NCBI GenBank assembly: GCA_963734635.1
Contig: CAVTIA010000014.1
Location: forward strand, 1,054,001-1,118,000
Reading direction: 5' to 3'
Source of the DNA: DATCJA01 sp963734635
GTDB lineage: Bacteria; Acidobacteriota; Vicinamibacteria; Vicinamibacterales; UBA2999
DNA: 64,000 nt
The notes beneath the pieces are model-generated. The model ran no database searches and had not been told where the DNA came from. It worked only from the letters and a program-made list of their open reading frames with translations. Made by a program: the position numbers and the translations under genes. Of this stretch, positions 1-10,070 are shown in pieces. Position 1 is the first letter of the stretch, and each line of letters begins with the position of its first letter.

Positions 1-3000
1 GGTATCTCTCCGGACTTCAAGCTTCTGTGGGCTTCGAACCTCGAACGCGCCGCGCTCTGTCTGCTCGAGTTCTCAGACGTGGCGGCGTTGGTTGTGGAAG
101 TGCGGTCAGACAGCGCCGGTTGTATGCATCTCAAGCGAGCGCGCGAGCTCGGGCTGAAAGCCCCCGTCGTTGTTGTTCTGCCCGACGGCGCGGGTTCTCC
201 GGCCGAATCGCTCGAGGCAGGGGTCGACAGCTATCTTGCGAAGAACCAGTCGTTTTCCCGCGAACTGCCAGTCGTTGTCTCGCGCGCGATCGAGCGGGCA
301 CAGACGTCGCGCGTGGTAATCGGCGATCAGCTGCCTTCAGGGACCGTAGGGGAATCCGCAGCCGGAGCGCCTGCAGATCGACAATCGCCCGGAAGCGTGA
401 GCGAAGCTCAACAGCCTCTGAATGCGCCCGCCGTGGCCCAGCGCCCTCCTCAATCCACCGTCGAGTTCGTGAGTACGGCTGGGAAAAAGTCCATGCTCGA
501 TCGCCGCATAAGCGAACTCGAATCCATGTTTCACCAGCGAGAGCAGAGCTGGATGGCCGAACAGGCGGCAGCAGCCGAACGGCAGGAAACTCTCGAGAAG
601 CTCCTCCATCAGGAACAGTCCACGCGCACCGGCTTCGAGCAGAAGCTTGCGGACGCCAAAGCTGAACTCGAGGATGCGGAGCATCGTCACTCGACAGCCA
701 TTACGGCCGCGTCCGAAGCGCTGGCTGAGCGTCACACACAGTACGAAGTCGGCATGGCGCGGGTCACGTCGACCTGGGACACGGTTGACGAGCAGTTGCG
801 CCAGTGGGCGCTCGAGGTCGAACGGGCCCGTCAGGGTCTGGCCTCCTCCGCGGCTACCGAAGTTGCGCGACTCACAGAGCGCGAAGCCGAGCTGACCGCG
901 CAGCTCGCAGAAGCCGCGGCCACGCGTCGCGACCTCGAAGCGCAGCTGATCGACGCGAGGACCGCGCTGACAGAGACCGACGAGCGTGCCACTCGTGACC
1001 GGTTGGCGGCTGCCCAGCACGCCGCCGAGCGCGGGCGGAGCTCGCGGGGGTGATCCGGCAAGAACGCGCGACGCGGACCGATGTCGAGCAGCAGCTGGCG
1101 CAGGTCGAGGCGGCGCGGCGTAAGGCGGAACGGCAGCACGCGTCGGCGATGACGACCGGCGGCCACGCTGGCTGAATGCCAGGCACAGTTCGAGGTCGAA
1201 TTGTCGCAGACGGCCGCGGCGCGTGACGACTTCAAACGACAGGCGAACGTCGCCGAGACGGCCTTGGCCGCGGCTCGGCACGACCACACGGCGGCCGCGA
1301 CCCAGGTCGAGCGACTGGCGCAGCGCGAAGCCGAGCTGACCTCGCAGCTCGCGGAAACCGTTGCTGACGCTGAAAATGCTCTGCGGACCGCCAACGAGCG
1401 TGCATCGCATGACGGGCGTGTCGTCGCTGAACAGGCCGCCGAGCGGCACGCGAAGTTACAGGCGCAGCTCGAACGGGAAGTCGAGAAGCGCCGGAGCCTC
1501 GAAGACGATTTGGCGCGCGCACGGATAGCCTGCGACTGCGCGGAGAAACAACACCAGTCGGCAGTGGCGGCCGCTGCTGCGCTCCGGACAGAATTCGACG
1601 CGGAGTGGGCGAAGGCCGACAAGGCCCGCAAGACCCTTGGTCACGAGGCCCGTGACCTGGAGGCGGCGCTCAATGCGGCCCGGGAAACCCTCAAGTCAAA
1701 TGCCGCCACCCTCGAGCGACTCACGCGACGCGAAGCCGAGCTCACCTTGCAGCTTGCGGACGCCGCCGCGACGCGGCGCAGCCTCGAGGGTCAACTGGTC
1801 GACGCCGCGACGGCGATAAAGGAGGCCGACGAGCGTGCTACTCGAGACCGGCTGGCGGGCGTCCGGGACGCCGCCGCGCGCGACGCAGAGTTCGAGGGGC
1901 TGATCCGGCAGGAACGCGCGGCGCGGACCGATGTCGAGCAGCAGCTGGCACAGGTCGAGGCGGCGCGGCGTGAGGCGGAACGGCAGCACGCGTCGGCCAT
2001 GACGACCGCGGCGACCACGCTGGCTGAACGCCAGGCACAGTTCGAGGTCGAATTGTCGCAGACGGCCGCGGCGCGCGAGGACTTCAAACGACCAGGTGAA
2101 TACCGCCGAGACCGCCCTGGTCGCGGCTCGGCACGACCACGCGGCGGCGGCGACCGAGGTCGAGCGACTGGCGCAGCGCGAAGCCGAGCTCGCCTCGCAG
2201 CTTGCGGAAGCCGCGGTGACGCGGCGCAGCTTCGAAGCGCAGTTGGTCGATGCGAGGACGGCGCTGACGGGGGCCGACGAGCGTGCCACTCGAGATCGTC
2301 TGGCAGCCGCCCAGCACGCCGCCGCGCGCGACGCAGAGTTCGAGGGGCTGATCCGGCAGGAACGCGCGACGCGGACCGATGTCGAGCAGCAGCTGGCACA
2401 GGTCGAGGCGGCGCGGCGTGAGGCGGAACGGCAGCACGCGTCGGCCATGACGACCGCGGCGACCACGCTGGCTGAACGCCAGGCGCAGTTCGAGGTCGAA
2501 TTGTCGCAGACGGCCGCGGCGCGCGATGACTTCAAACGACAGGCGAATGCCGCCGAGACCGCCCTGGTCGCGGCTCGGCACGACCACGCGGCGGCGGCGA
2601 CCGAGTTCGAGCGACTGGCGCAGCGCGAAGCCGAGCTCGACCTCGCAGCTTGCGGAAGCGGCGGCGACGCGGCGCAGCCTCGAAGCGCAACTGGTCGATG
2701 CGGGACGGCGCTGACGGGGGCCGACGAGCGTGCGACTCGAGATCGTCTGGCAGCCGCCCAGCACGCCGCCGCGCGCGACGCAGAGTTCGAGAGGCTGATC
2801 CGGCAGGAACGCGCGACGCGGGCCGACGTCGAGCAGCAGCTGGCACAGGTCGAGGCGGCACGGCGTAAGGCGGACCGCAGCACGCGTCGGCCATGACGAC
2901 CGCGGCGACCACGCTGGCTGAACGTCAGGCACAGTTCGAGGTCGAATTGTCGCGGACGGCCGAAGCGCGTGATGACTTCAAACGACAGGTGCACGTCACC

Positions 3001-5842
3001 GAGACGGCCCTGATCGCGGCTCGGCACGACCAGGCGACGGCGGCGACCGAGGTCGAGCGACTGGAGCGACGCGAAGCCCAGCTGACCGCGCAGCTCACGG
3101 AGGCTGCGGCGACCAGACACAGCCTCGAGGGTCAACTGGCCGACGCCGCGACGGCGATGACGGAGGCCGACGAGCGCGCCACTCGAGATCGTCTGGCAGC
3201 CGCCCAGCACGCCGCCGCGCGCGACGCAGAGTTCGAGGGGCTGATCCGGCAGGAACGCGCGGCGCGGGCCGACGTCGAGCAGCAGCTGGCACAGGTCGAG
3301 GCGGCACGGCGTGAGGCGGACCTGCAGCATTTGTCGGCCATGACGACGGCGGCGACCACGCTGGCTGAACGCCAGGCGCAGTTCGAGGTCGAATTGTCGC
3401 AGACGGCCGCGGCACGCGACGACTTCAAACACCAGGTGCACGTCGCCGAGACCGCCCTGGTCGCGGCTCGGCACGACCACGCGGCGGCGGCGACCGAGGT
3501 CGAGCGACTGGAGCAGCGCGAAGCCGAGCTGACCTCACAGCTCGCGGAAGCCGCGGCGATGCGGCGCAGCCTCGAGGGTCAACTGGCCGACGCCGCGACG
3601 GCGCTCACGGAAACCGACGAGCGCGCCACTCGAGATCGTCTGGCAGCCGCCCAGCACGCCGCCGCGCGCGACGCAGAGTTCGGGGCGTTGATCGGGCAGG
3701 AACGCGCGGCGCGGGCCGATGTCGAGCAGCAGCTGGCACAGGTCGAGGCGGCACGGCGTGAGGCGGACCTGCAGCATTTGTCGGCCATGACGACAGCGGC
3801 GACCACGCTGGCTGAACGCCAGGCGCAGTTCGAGGTCGAATTGTCGCAGACGGCCGCGGCGCGCGATGACCTCAAACGACAGGTGAATGCCGCCGAGACC
3901 GCCCTGCTCGCGGCTCGGCACGACCACGCGGCGGCGGCGACCGAGGTCGAGCGACTGGCGCAGCGCGAAGCCGAGCTGACCGCGCAGCTTGCGGAGGCCG
4001 CCACGACCAGGCACAGCCTCGAGGGTCAACTGGCCGTCGCCGCGACGGCGATGAAGGAGGCCGACGAGCGCGCAACCCAGGAACGAATCACCGCGACAAG
4101 GCATCAGGAAGACGTCGAGTCGCGGCTCGCACAGGAAATCACGAATTGTGAAGCTTTGGAGCGTGAGGTCGCTGAGGTGCGCTCGGCCGCTGCGGACGCC
4201 GAGCAGCGGTTCCTCGCTGAAACTGCCACCCTCACGGCGCGCACCCGTGCAGAAGTAGCACGCCTCGAGGACCAGATCGCGCAGGAGCGAGAGGATCACA
4301 AAGATCGGCTGATCGCCGAACAAACGGAGGCTCAGCGGCACCTCGAGGAGGCCCGCAGGGACTTTCAACAAACGCTCGACCGCGTCTCTGGTGAACACGC
4401 CGACGCATTGGCGCGGCTCACCGCAGCGGTGGCCGAAGGTGACGCCCGGATCAAAGAGCAGGCGGCGCAACACGCGTCGTCGCTGCAGGCCGCGGAACGC
4501 GACCGTTCGCAGCTCCAGAACGACTTCCAGACGACGTTAGCTGCCCGAGAGCTCCAGATTGAGCGGCTCCAAGGCTCACTCAAAATGACGATTCAGGAGC
4601 TCACTGGCGCCAGAAAACGCTGTGAAATCCTGCAGACGGAAGCCGACCGTGTCACGCAGTTGGAGAGGCAACTCGACGAGAGTCGAACAGAGATTCGCCG
4701 CCAGTTCCAGCAATCTCCCCTTGCTCTGTGGCGATGCACCCGGGACGGCGCGCTCACGCACGCCAATCAGGCATTGTGGGATTTGGTCGGCTGCCGCAAG
4801 CCCGATAAGTTGCACACCGCTGATTTCGCCAAGACGGTCTTCGAATCTCCGGACGATCTGGCCTGGCTGATCGAGCGGTGCTCCAGCACGAAGGCGCGAC
4901 AATCGGTGGAGACAGCCTGGAAGCGACAAGACGGCAAACGCGTTGTCGTACGGTTGTCGGCGGTGGAATCAGCCCCTGACGTGATCGAGATCGCCGCCGA
5001 GGACATCACGAATCTTCGCGTTCTCGAGCACAAACTTGACCAGGCGCAGCGGATGGAGGCGGTTGGCCGGGTTGCGTCGGAAACCGCTGTCACCTGCGGC
5101 AAACTGCTACGGGATGTTCATAACGATGGCCAGCAGTTCCTGAGGGCGGTCAGCGGCGACCCACGCCTTCGGCAACGGGGTGAAATGCTGCTTGATGAGG
5201 TCGTGCGGGCGGCCGGCTACCTTCAGCGACTCGCTGTGTACGGGGACGAGCAGGCCAAGCGCCCTCGAACCGGTCGACTTGAAGAGGGTACTGCGCGACC
5301 TGAAGCCGGTTTTGAAGCACGTGGCCGGCGACGACGTTGAGCTGGAGGTATCGAAGATCTCGTCACCCCTCAACGTGGATATGAAGGCCGACCATGTCGA
5401 GAGGCTCTTCGTCAATCTGGCCGGCTACGGACGTGAACGCATGCCGTTCGGTGGACAGTTGAGAGTCGAACTTGCCACCGTCGTCGTGGATCAGAAATTC
5501 ATCGAACACTACCCCAACGTCCGTCAAGGTCCTCACGCGCTGATCACGGTCACGGAAGCGAGACGCGCCATGCCCCCCGAAGGACCGCTACAACTTCGCA
5601 ACGGGGCGACCGAATCGACTTCTGACGGGGTTGCGTCCGACAAACCAGGAGTGGACCTCGGGGCCCTTCAGGAACTTATCCAGGAAAGTGGCGGCCATTT
5701 GTGGATGACGGTCGAACCACCCGGAAACATGGTGGTGGAAATACGTCTGCCACTCCGGGTGTGGGATGAACCGGCCCACCAAACCACGTCGGATGATCCG
5801 AGCGGTCGCGGAGGTGTGATGGCCCGCTGGTTTCGTCACTGA
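1..5842 (+). CDS. Partial giant coiled-coil protein with degenerate receiver, PAS and histidine-kinase modules (frameshifted)
   Basis: The frame is open from base 1, so the true start lies left of the window. The first ~100 codons look like the second half of a receiver fold (strands ALVVEV and PVVVVLPDG), with Glu where the phospho-Asp would sit. A very long Ala/Glu/Arg-rich coiled coil follows, built from ~149-residue repeats. From ~4690 there is a PAS-like domain (SPLALWRCTRDG...), then a HisKA-like helix (AQRMEAVGR) lacking the phospho-acceptor His. After a frame change near 5260 comes an HATPase-like end with poor N and G boxes (EARRAMPPEG in place of the DxGxG motif). Further frame changes at ~1045, ~1160, ~2092, ~2640, ~2702 and ~2875 show up as 1-2 base differences between repeat copies. 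It is probably a scaffold or sensor without kinase activity. It could be a pseudogene, but indel errors are more likely because each downstream frame stays intact. Confidence 0.75.
1999..4080 (+). repeat. Tandem ~447-bp coding repeats (149 codons each)
   Basis: The landmark ATGACGACCGCGGCGACCAC recurs at 1999, 2447, 2893, 3340 and 3787, a spacing of 448, 446, 447 and 447 bases. Departures from 447 coincide with frame changes. Each unit encodes a helical coiled-coil block containing RDRLAAAQHAAARDAEF, EQQLAQVEAARREA and LAERQAQFEVELSQTAAARD. More divergent units precede this at ~830-1990, including one unlike the rest at ~1380-1700. Confidence 0.9.
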
Positions 5843-5930
5843 GGCTCACTGAAGCCGGACCACTCAGGCTCCACTATGCGACGCGGCGACCGTCCGGCCG
5901 ATAAATGAATCTGACAGGGAGGGGGAGAAG

Positions 5931-6419
5931 ATGTGGAATCGCGATCAGGCGGTATTACCAGACACTAGTGAAGCCCCGGTGCCAGCGCCGCCGAGTTCGG
6001 CGACGTCGATGCGGCGCCCTGTCGTTGGGGCGGCGACTGCCGGCGAAGGTCGGGTTGTTGTCTCCATCGGCAAATCGATCGTCATGAAAGGCGAGCTGAG
6101 CGGCAGCGAAGACCTCGCTGTCGACGGGACGGTCGAGGGCACAATCGAACTCCGCGATAACGTGCTGATCATCGGGCCCAACGGACGCGTCAAGGCCCAG
6201 GTCTTTGCCAAGACCGTGATCGTGTCGGGAATTGTCAACGGCAACATTACTGCGTCGGAGCGGATCGACATTCGCGAGGAAGCATCGGTCGACGGGAACA
6301 TCGTATCGCCGCGCGTGGCAATCGCAGACGGTGCCCATTTCCGGGGGAGCGTTGACATTCAGAAGAAAGGGCCCCATGGCGGCAAGCCTCAGCCCGCCAT
6401 GAGCCAGAATAAGGCGTAA
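5931..6419 (+). CDS. Bactofilin (polymer-forming cytoskeletal protein)
   Basis: This 162-residue protein has the bactofilin core from about residue 45 to 145: strands with regularly spaced Gly and hydrophobic residues (VSIGKSIVMKGELSGSEDL, VDGTVEGTI, GRVKAQVFAKTVIVSGIVNG, VDGNIVSPRVAIADGA). Bactofilins form a beta-helix that polymerises without nucleotide into cytosolic, membrane-associated filaments used in cell shape, stalks and polar organisation. The unstructured Pro/Ala-rich N-terminus and short basic C-terminus fit the family. The start at 5931 follows a strong ribosome-binding stretch (GGGAGGGGGAGAAG). It lies 88 bases after the giant coiled-coil gene on the same strand and could share its transcript. 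Confidence 0.93.
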   Translation: MWNRDQAVLPDTSEAPVPAPPSSATSMRRPVVGAATAGEGRVVVSIGKSIVMKGELSGSEDLAVDGTVEGTIELRDNVLIIGPNGRVKAQVFAKTVIVSGIVNGNITASERIDIREEASVDGNIVSPRVAIADGAHFRGSVDIQKKGPHGGKPQPAMSQNKA

Positions 6420-6447
6420 CTTCGAACGCGCCTCGTCTTGCCTTGCA

Positions 6448-6464
6448 GCGAGCCGAAGGCTCGC
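6448..6464. terminator. GC hairpin after bactofilin gene
   Basis: GCGAGCC-GAA-GGCTCGC is a perfect 7-bp stem (8 bp with the flanking A/T pair) with a 3-base loop, 28 bases after the bactofilin stop. Outer arms CTTGCC and GGCAAG can pair around it. No T-run follows, so it is either a non-classical terminator or an mRNA-end stabiliser. Confidence 0.45.
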
Positions 6465-6546
6465 TCCTGGCAAGCCGCATCCTCCCTCTCACGACAAACA
6501 AACAGGCGAACCGACATACTGAGCACCCTTCGGGTGTATGTATGTG

Positions 6547-6561
6547 GGTGTCCGGGACACC
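6547..6561. promoter_or_regulatory. Perfect 7-bp inverted repeat upstream of amidohydrolase
   Basis: GGTGTCC-G-GGACACC is a perfect palindrome with a 1-base centre, 52 bases before the amidohydrolase start. Position and symmetry suit an operator for a dimeric regulator, or a 5'-UTR hairpin. No regulator can be assigned. Confidence 0.35.
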
Positions 6562-6613
6562 GGCCGCCGGTTTTGTAGTGACGTTGCGGTCCTGACCGCG
6601 AATAAGGATCAGC

Positions 6614-8083
6614 ATGAACACGATCTCACGGCGTGGACTCTTCAAGATGGGTGCAGCACTGGCGGCTGCGCCTTCATTTGTTGGCCGTGTTCGCGCGGCC
6701 CAGCGCCCGAGAGTGGCACAGGATGATGGCGCGCTACTGCCAGCCGCACGCGTGCCGGTCAATCCCTCCCGCCATCTTCTGCTGCGAGGTGGAACGGTCA
6801 TCACAATGGACCGCGCCGTTGGCGATTTCGCGGAAGGCGATGTGCATATTCAGGGGAAGCGCATCGCGGCGGTCGGGCGGGATCTCAAGGTGCCACCGGG
6901 GACACAGGTCATCGAGGCGGCAGGCACCATCCTCATTCCCGGATTTGTGGATTGCCATCGCCATTCGTGGTCCGCGCAGTTCCGGCGGATCATCCCGGAC
7001 GGGCTGATCGCCAACTACATGGCGACGACGCATCAGGGCTTCGCGCCGTTCTATCGTCCGCGCGATATGTATGTGGGGAATCTGATCACCGCGCTCGGCT
7101 GCATCGACGCCGGCATCACGTGCATCATCGACAATTCTCACAACTCGCGCAGCGCCGCGCATTCCGACGCCGCCGTCGAGGCGCTCTTCGATTCCGGTAT
7201 TCGGGCCGTCCACGCGTCAGGGCCGCCCCAGTTCGGGACCTGGGATATGCAATGGCCCGCCGATCTGGCCAGACTTCAGAAGAAATACTTCACGTCGGAC
7301 GATCAGCTTGTGACGCTGCGCGCCTTCGCGAATCCGAACCGGGAGAACTGGGCCGTCGCCCGGAGCCTGGGCCTGCGGATTCACGCCGACGGTGTGTCCT
7401 CGGACCAGATTCAGGCGTTCGCGCAGGAGAACCTCCTCGGGCCGGACTTCACCTTCAACCATGCGAGCGGCTTGACCGACGCCGCCTGGCGCATCGTCCG
7501 CGACACGGGCTGCAACGTGAACGTCTGTCCGCGGTCGGACGCGCAATACGGCCTGGGTGGCGGATCGTCCGCCGGCGTGGGCGGATTTCAAAAGGCTCTC
7601 GATTTCGGCGTGGCACCCGGCTTCAGCGTCGACAACGAGACGTCGTACAGCACGGACATGTTCGGCGAGATGCGCGCGGCGTTTTTCATCCAGCGCGCGC
7701 TCTCGGCCAATCGCCGGATCAACAAGGATCCCGACGCGCCGGCGCCGGTGACCGTGCAGCAGGTCCTGGAGTGCGCGACCGTGAACGGCGCGCGGTGTGC
7801 CGCGTTGCTTCACAAGTGCGGCACGCTGACGCCTGGCAAGGAAGCGGACGTCGTCATGATTCGTGCCGACGACATCAACGTGTACCCGTTGAACAACGCC
7901 ATCGGCACGGTGGTCCAGGCAGCAGACGTTCGCAATGTGGATACGGTGATCATCGGCGGCGCCATTCGGAAGCGCGCCGGCAGGCTGGTCGGTGTCGACA
8001 TGCCGCGGTTCCGGCGGCTTGTCGACGAGTCGCGGAGCTACCTCTTTGCCCAGGCGAAATACAAGTTGGACATTCTCTCCTAA
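6614..8083 (+). CDS. Tat-exported metal-dependent amidohydrolase (Trz/Atz-like)
   Basis: This is a 489-residue amidohydrolase-superfamily enzyme. The N-terminus SRRGLFKMGAALAAAP is a twin-arginine signal, so the folded enzyme is probably exported. The beta-sandwich (LLRGGTVITMD ... GKRIAAVG) is followed by IPGFVDCHRHSW near residue 115, carrying the HxH metal ligands. Later candidate metal or catalytic residues are in IHADG, FNHASG and SVDNETS, and the C-terminal sandwich includes GTLTPGKEADVVMI. The layout matches the chlorohydrolase/cytosine-deaminase branch that hydrolyses C-N or C-Cl bonds, but the substrate cannot be read from sequence. AAGGATCAGC precedes the ATG. Neighbours give no pathway clue. 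Confidence 0.88.
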   Translation: MNTISRRGLFKMGAALAAAPSFVGRVRAAQRPRVAQDDGALLPAARVPVNPSRHLLLRGGTVITMDRAVGDFAEGDVHIQGKRIAAVGRDLKVPPGTQVIEAAGTILIPGFVDCHRHSWSAQFRRIIPDGLIANYMATTHQGFAPFYRPRDMYVGNLITALGCIDAGITCIIDNSHNSRSAAHSDAAVEALFDSGIRAVHASGPPQFGTWDMQWPADLARLQKKYFTSDDQLVTLRAFANPNRENWAVARSLGLRIHADGVSSDQIQAFAQENLLGPDFTFNHASGLTDAAWRIVRDTGCNVNVCPRSDAQYGLGGGSSAGVGGFQKALDFGVAPGFSVDNETSYSTDMFGEMRAAFFIQRALSANRRINKDPDAPAPVTVQQVLECATVNGARCAALLHKCGTLTPGKEADVVMIRADDINVYPLNNAIGTVVQAADVRNVDTVIIGGAIRKRAGRLVGVDMPRFRRLVDESRSYLFAQAKYKLDILS

Positions 8084-8119
8084 CCTCCGGCTCGAATCAT
8101 TCACACGCACTGCAGAGCG

Positions 8120-8513
8120 CTAAGGACGCGGTCGCGCAACGGCGTGATATCGGTCGACGACGGCCAATAAGGCCTCCAGGTCGAACGGCTTCCGCAGGAT
8201 CTCGATGTCCGACAGGCGTGTGAGCGCCGTCGCTCAACGCGTTGGCGGCCGTCACGACCACGACCGGGATTGGGGCGAGCGTCGGGTTCTCGAGCTGGGC
8301 GGCGCGGAACTCCCAGCCCGACATGCCTGGCATCATCAGGTCGAGCAGGATCAGAAATGGTGTCTGCCCGTCCTCGAGTGCGGCGAGCGCCGCCCGCGCG
8401 TCGCCGAACGCTGCGACCTGGTAACCCTGCGCGGTCATGATGTCAGCGAGGGTGTTTCGCAGGTCGTCGTCGTCGTCGACGATCATCAGTGGCAGGCTCG
8501 CCGGAACGCTCAC
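8120..8513 (-). CDS. Single-domain response regulator (receiver), frameshifted near its 3' end
   Basis: The receiver domain starts at a GTG and reads MIVDDDDDLRNTL (acidic pocket), LLDLMMPGMSG (phospho-acceptor Asp) and VVVVTAAN (conserved Thr/Ala). Just after this a one-base frame change near 8220 interrupts it. The other frame continues as LSDIEILRKPFDLEALL, giving the conserved Lys-Pro, and stops at 8120. No output domain is present, so it probably works as a phosphorelay partner or CheY-like protein. The GTG overlaps the TGA of the upstream kinase gene (GTGA), indicating translational coupling. Confidence 0.8.
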
Positions 8514-9416
8514 CGCGGCAGCTCCACGGTGAAGGTGGAACCTTCTTCCGGCCGGCTGTCCACCGTGATGCGGCCGCCGCTGGCCTGCACGATCTGCTGC
8601 GCGATCCACAGACCCAGGCCCAGTCCCGCGTGATGTCGTGGCGGCGACGGCGCGCGCGAACGGACCGAAGATCTTGCTCTGTTCGTCCTCCGGCGATCCC
8701 AACGCCGTGGTCGCGGACAACGATCGACGGCCCGTGACGTCTCGGCGCGAACGGAGACCTCGATGGGGCGTCCAGCTCCGTACTTGAGTGCGTTCGAGAT
8801 CAGGTTCGTCACCACCCGATCGACACGAGCCGCATCCCAAATCCCGCGCACCGGCTCCGGCGCGTCCACGCTGACGGTGACATGCCGTCGCTGAATCTCA
8901 GAGATCGAAGCGGTCCAGGACTTCCCGCACGAGGTCGCGCAAATCGACAGGCCCGGGAACCAGATTGAGGTCACCACGGGTGATACGCGAGACGTCCATC
9001 ATCTCGGCGACCAGGGCCGTGCAGCCGATCGACCTGACGCTTGAGCGATCGCCAGTTGCTGACTCTGCACGGGCGTCCAACGGGAGTCAGCCGGGTGCGT
9101 GGCGCAGCGACGCGATCAGATCATCGACCAGCAGCGCCAGCGTCGCGAGCGGCGTACGCAGCTCGTGCGCCGCGATCGCCAGAAAGTGGTCGCGTGCCGC
9201 AACCGCCTGCCGTCGATCCTCGAGCAAGCGCTCGCGTTCCTCAGCCACGCGCCGCAGCTTCGCCTCCGCGTCGGTACGCTGGCGGCTGGCGTAGCTCAGG
9301 TCCTCGTACAGCACGAGCAGGCCCAGCAGCACCTGGCTCATCTCCGGATCGGGCTCGGCAACGACGGTGTCGTCGGTGATCGTGCATCGACCGGCGCCGA
9401 TCTCCGCCAGGTGCAT
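8510..9416 (-). CDS. Sensor histidine kinase, soluble, with several frame changes
   Basis: Reassembled across frames this is a cytosolic histidine kinase: a helical N-terminus with coiled coil (EAKLRRVAEERERLLEDRR), HisKA with the H-box FLAIAAHELRTPLATL, a dimerisation helix (LVAEMMDVSRITRGDLNL), N-box (RVVTNLISNALKYG), G1 region (IVVRDHGVG), G2 (GLGLGLWIAQQIV) and a C-terminal FTVELPR. No membrane segment is seen. Frame changes lie near 9085, 9025, 8895 and 8735-8700. All catalytic motifs are intact, so indel errors are more likely than decay. The start is taken as the ATG at 9416. It is coupled to the downstream receiver gene, and a STAS-like gene lies just upstream, suggesting a three-gene signalling unit. 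Confidence 0.78.
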
Positions 9417-9438
9417 CAAGATGCGATCGGTCGGGCCG

Positions 9439-9865
9439 CTACCGCCCCATGACACGCCGGGCCTCCTCGATCGCCTCGGCGCGAGTCGCGTGGACCCCCA
9501 CACTCGCCAGCCCCATCCCGTGCGCAAACAGCCGCGCCATCGCGCGCATGATCAGATTGTCTCCGACCGCGACTGCGATGTGCACGACGCGTGGCCTGAC
9601 GCGGAGCACGCGAGCCTTGAGCGCTGCGCGCGTTTCCGGGTCGGGGCGCTTCGCCTCGGTCAGGTCGACGACGTAGGCAAATCGATCCCAATCCCGCGCG
9701 AGCGTGCTCCATTCGATCGAACATTAGATTCACCGAGAACGGAGACTGGATCGGCAGTTCCTGCAACAGCAGGATCCGGTCGTCGATGACCGATACCCTG
9801 CCCGCAATCGCCTCGCTCTCTTCGCGGGTCGACTCCGGTCCGTATGCATGCAGCTCCAACTCCAC
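9439..9865 (-). CDS. STAS/SpoIIAA-like small protein (one frame change)
   Basis: This ~140-residue protein starts at GTG 9865 (ELELHAYGPES...), changes frame once near 9715, and continues as RFAYVVDLTEAKRPDPETRA then RPRVVHIAVAVGDNLIMRAM, ending at TAG 9439. Alternating strands and helices with a YVVDLTEA strand resemble STAS-like anti-sigma-antagonist folds. That assignment rests on pattern only. Its length of 427 nt (one over a multiple of three) fits a single net indel. It directly precedes the histidine kinase and may supply its input. Confidence 0.5.
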
Positions 9866-10070
9866 GGTCGTTCACCAAACCGAAGCTAACTGAGCACGTT
9901 CGGTGCCGATGCTCGAGCGCGCGTCGTCGACTGGCGCAGAATCATTCGCGTCGGCGCGACGTCGACAACCGCGAAAATTCCGCGAGCCCGTGAAATCCCG
10001 CGGGCGGTTCCCCTAGTGAAGTGGTTCTCCGCGGTAGTGCAGAGGTGCGGTCGGAGGCGACATCCGGGGA

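Noticed and set aside
1696..3480. Long open frame on the minus strand through the coiled-coil repeats (594 codons)
   Set aside because: It is antisense to the repeat gene, rich in Arg/Ser/Cys with no recognisable family, and exists because high GC and the repeats suppress stops.
1999..4080. CRISPR-like or satellite array
   Set aside because: Units are 447 bases, coding and without short direct repeats plus unique spacers.
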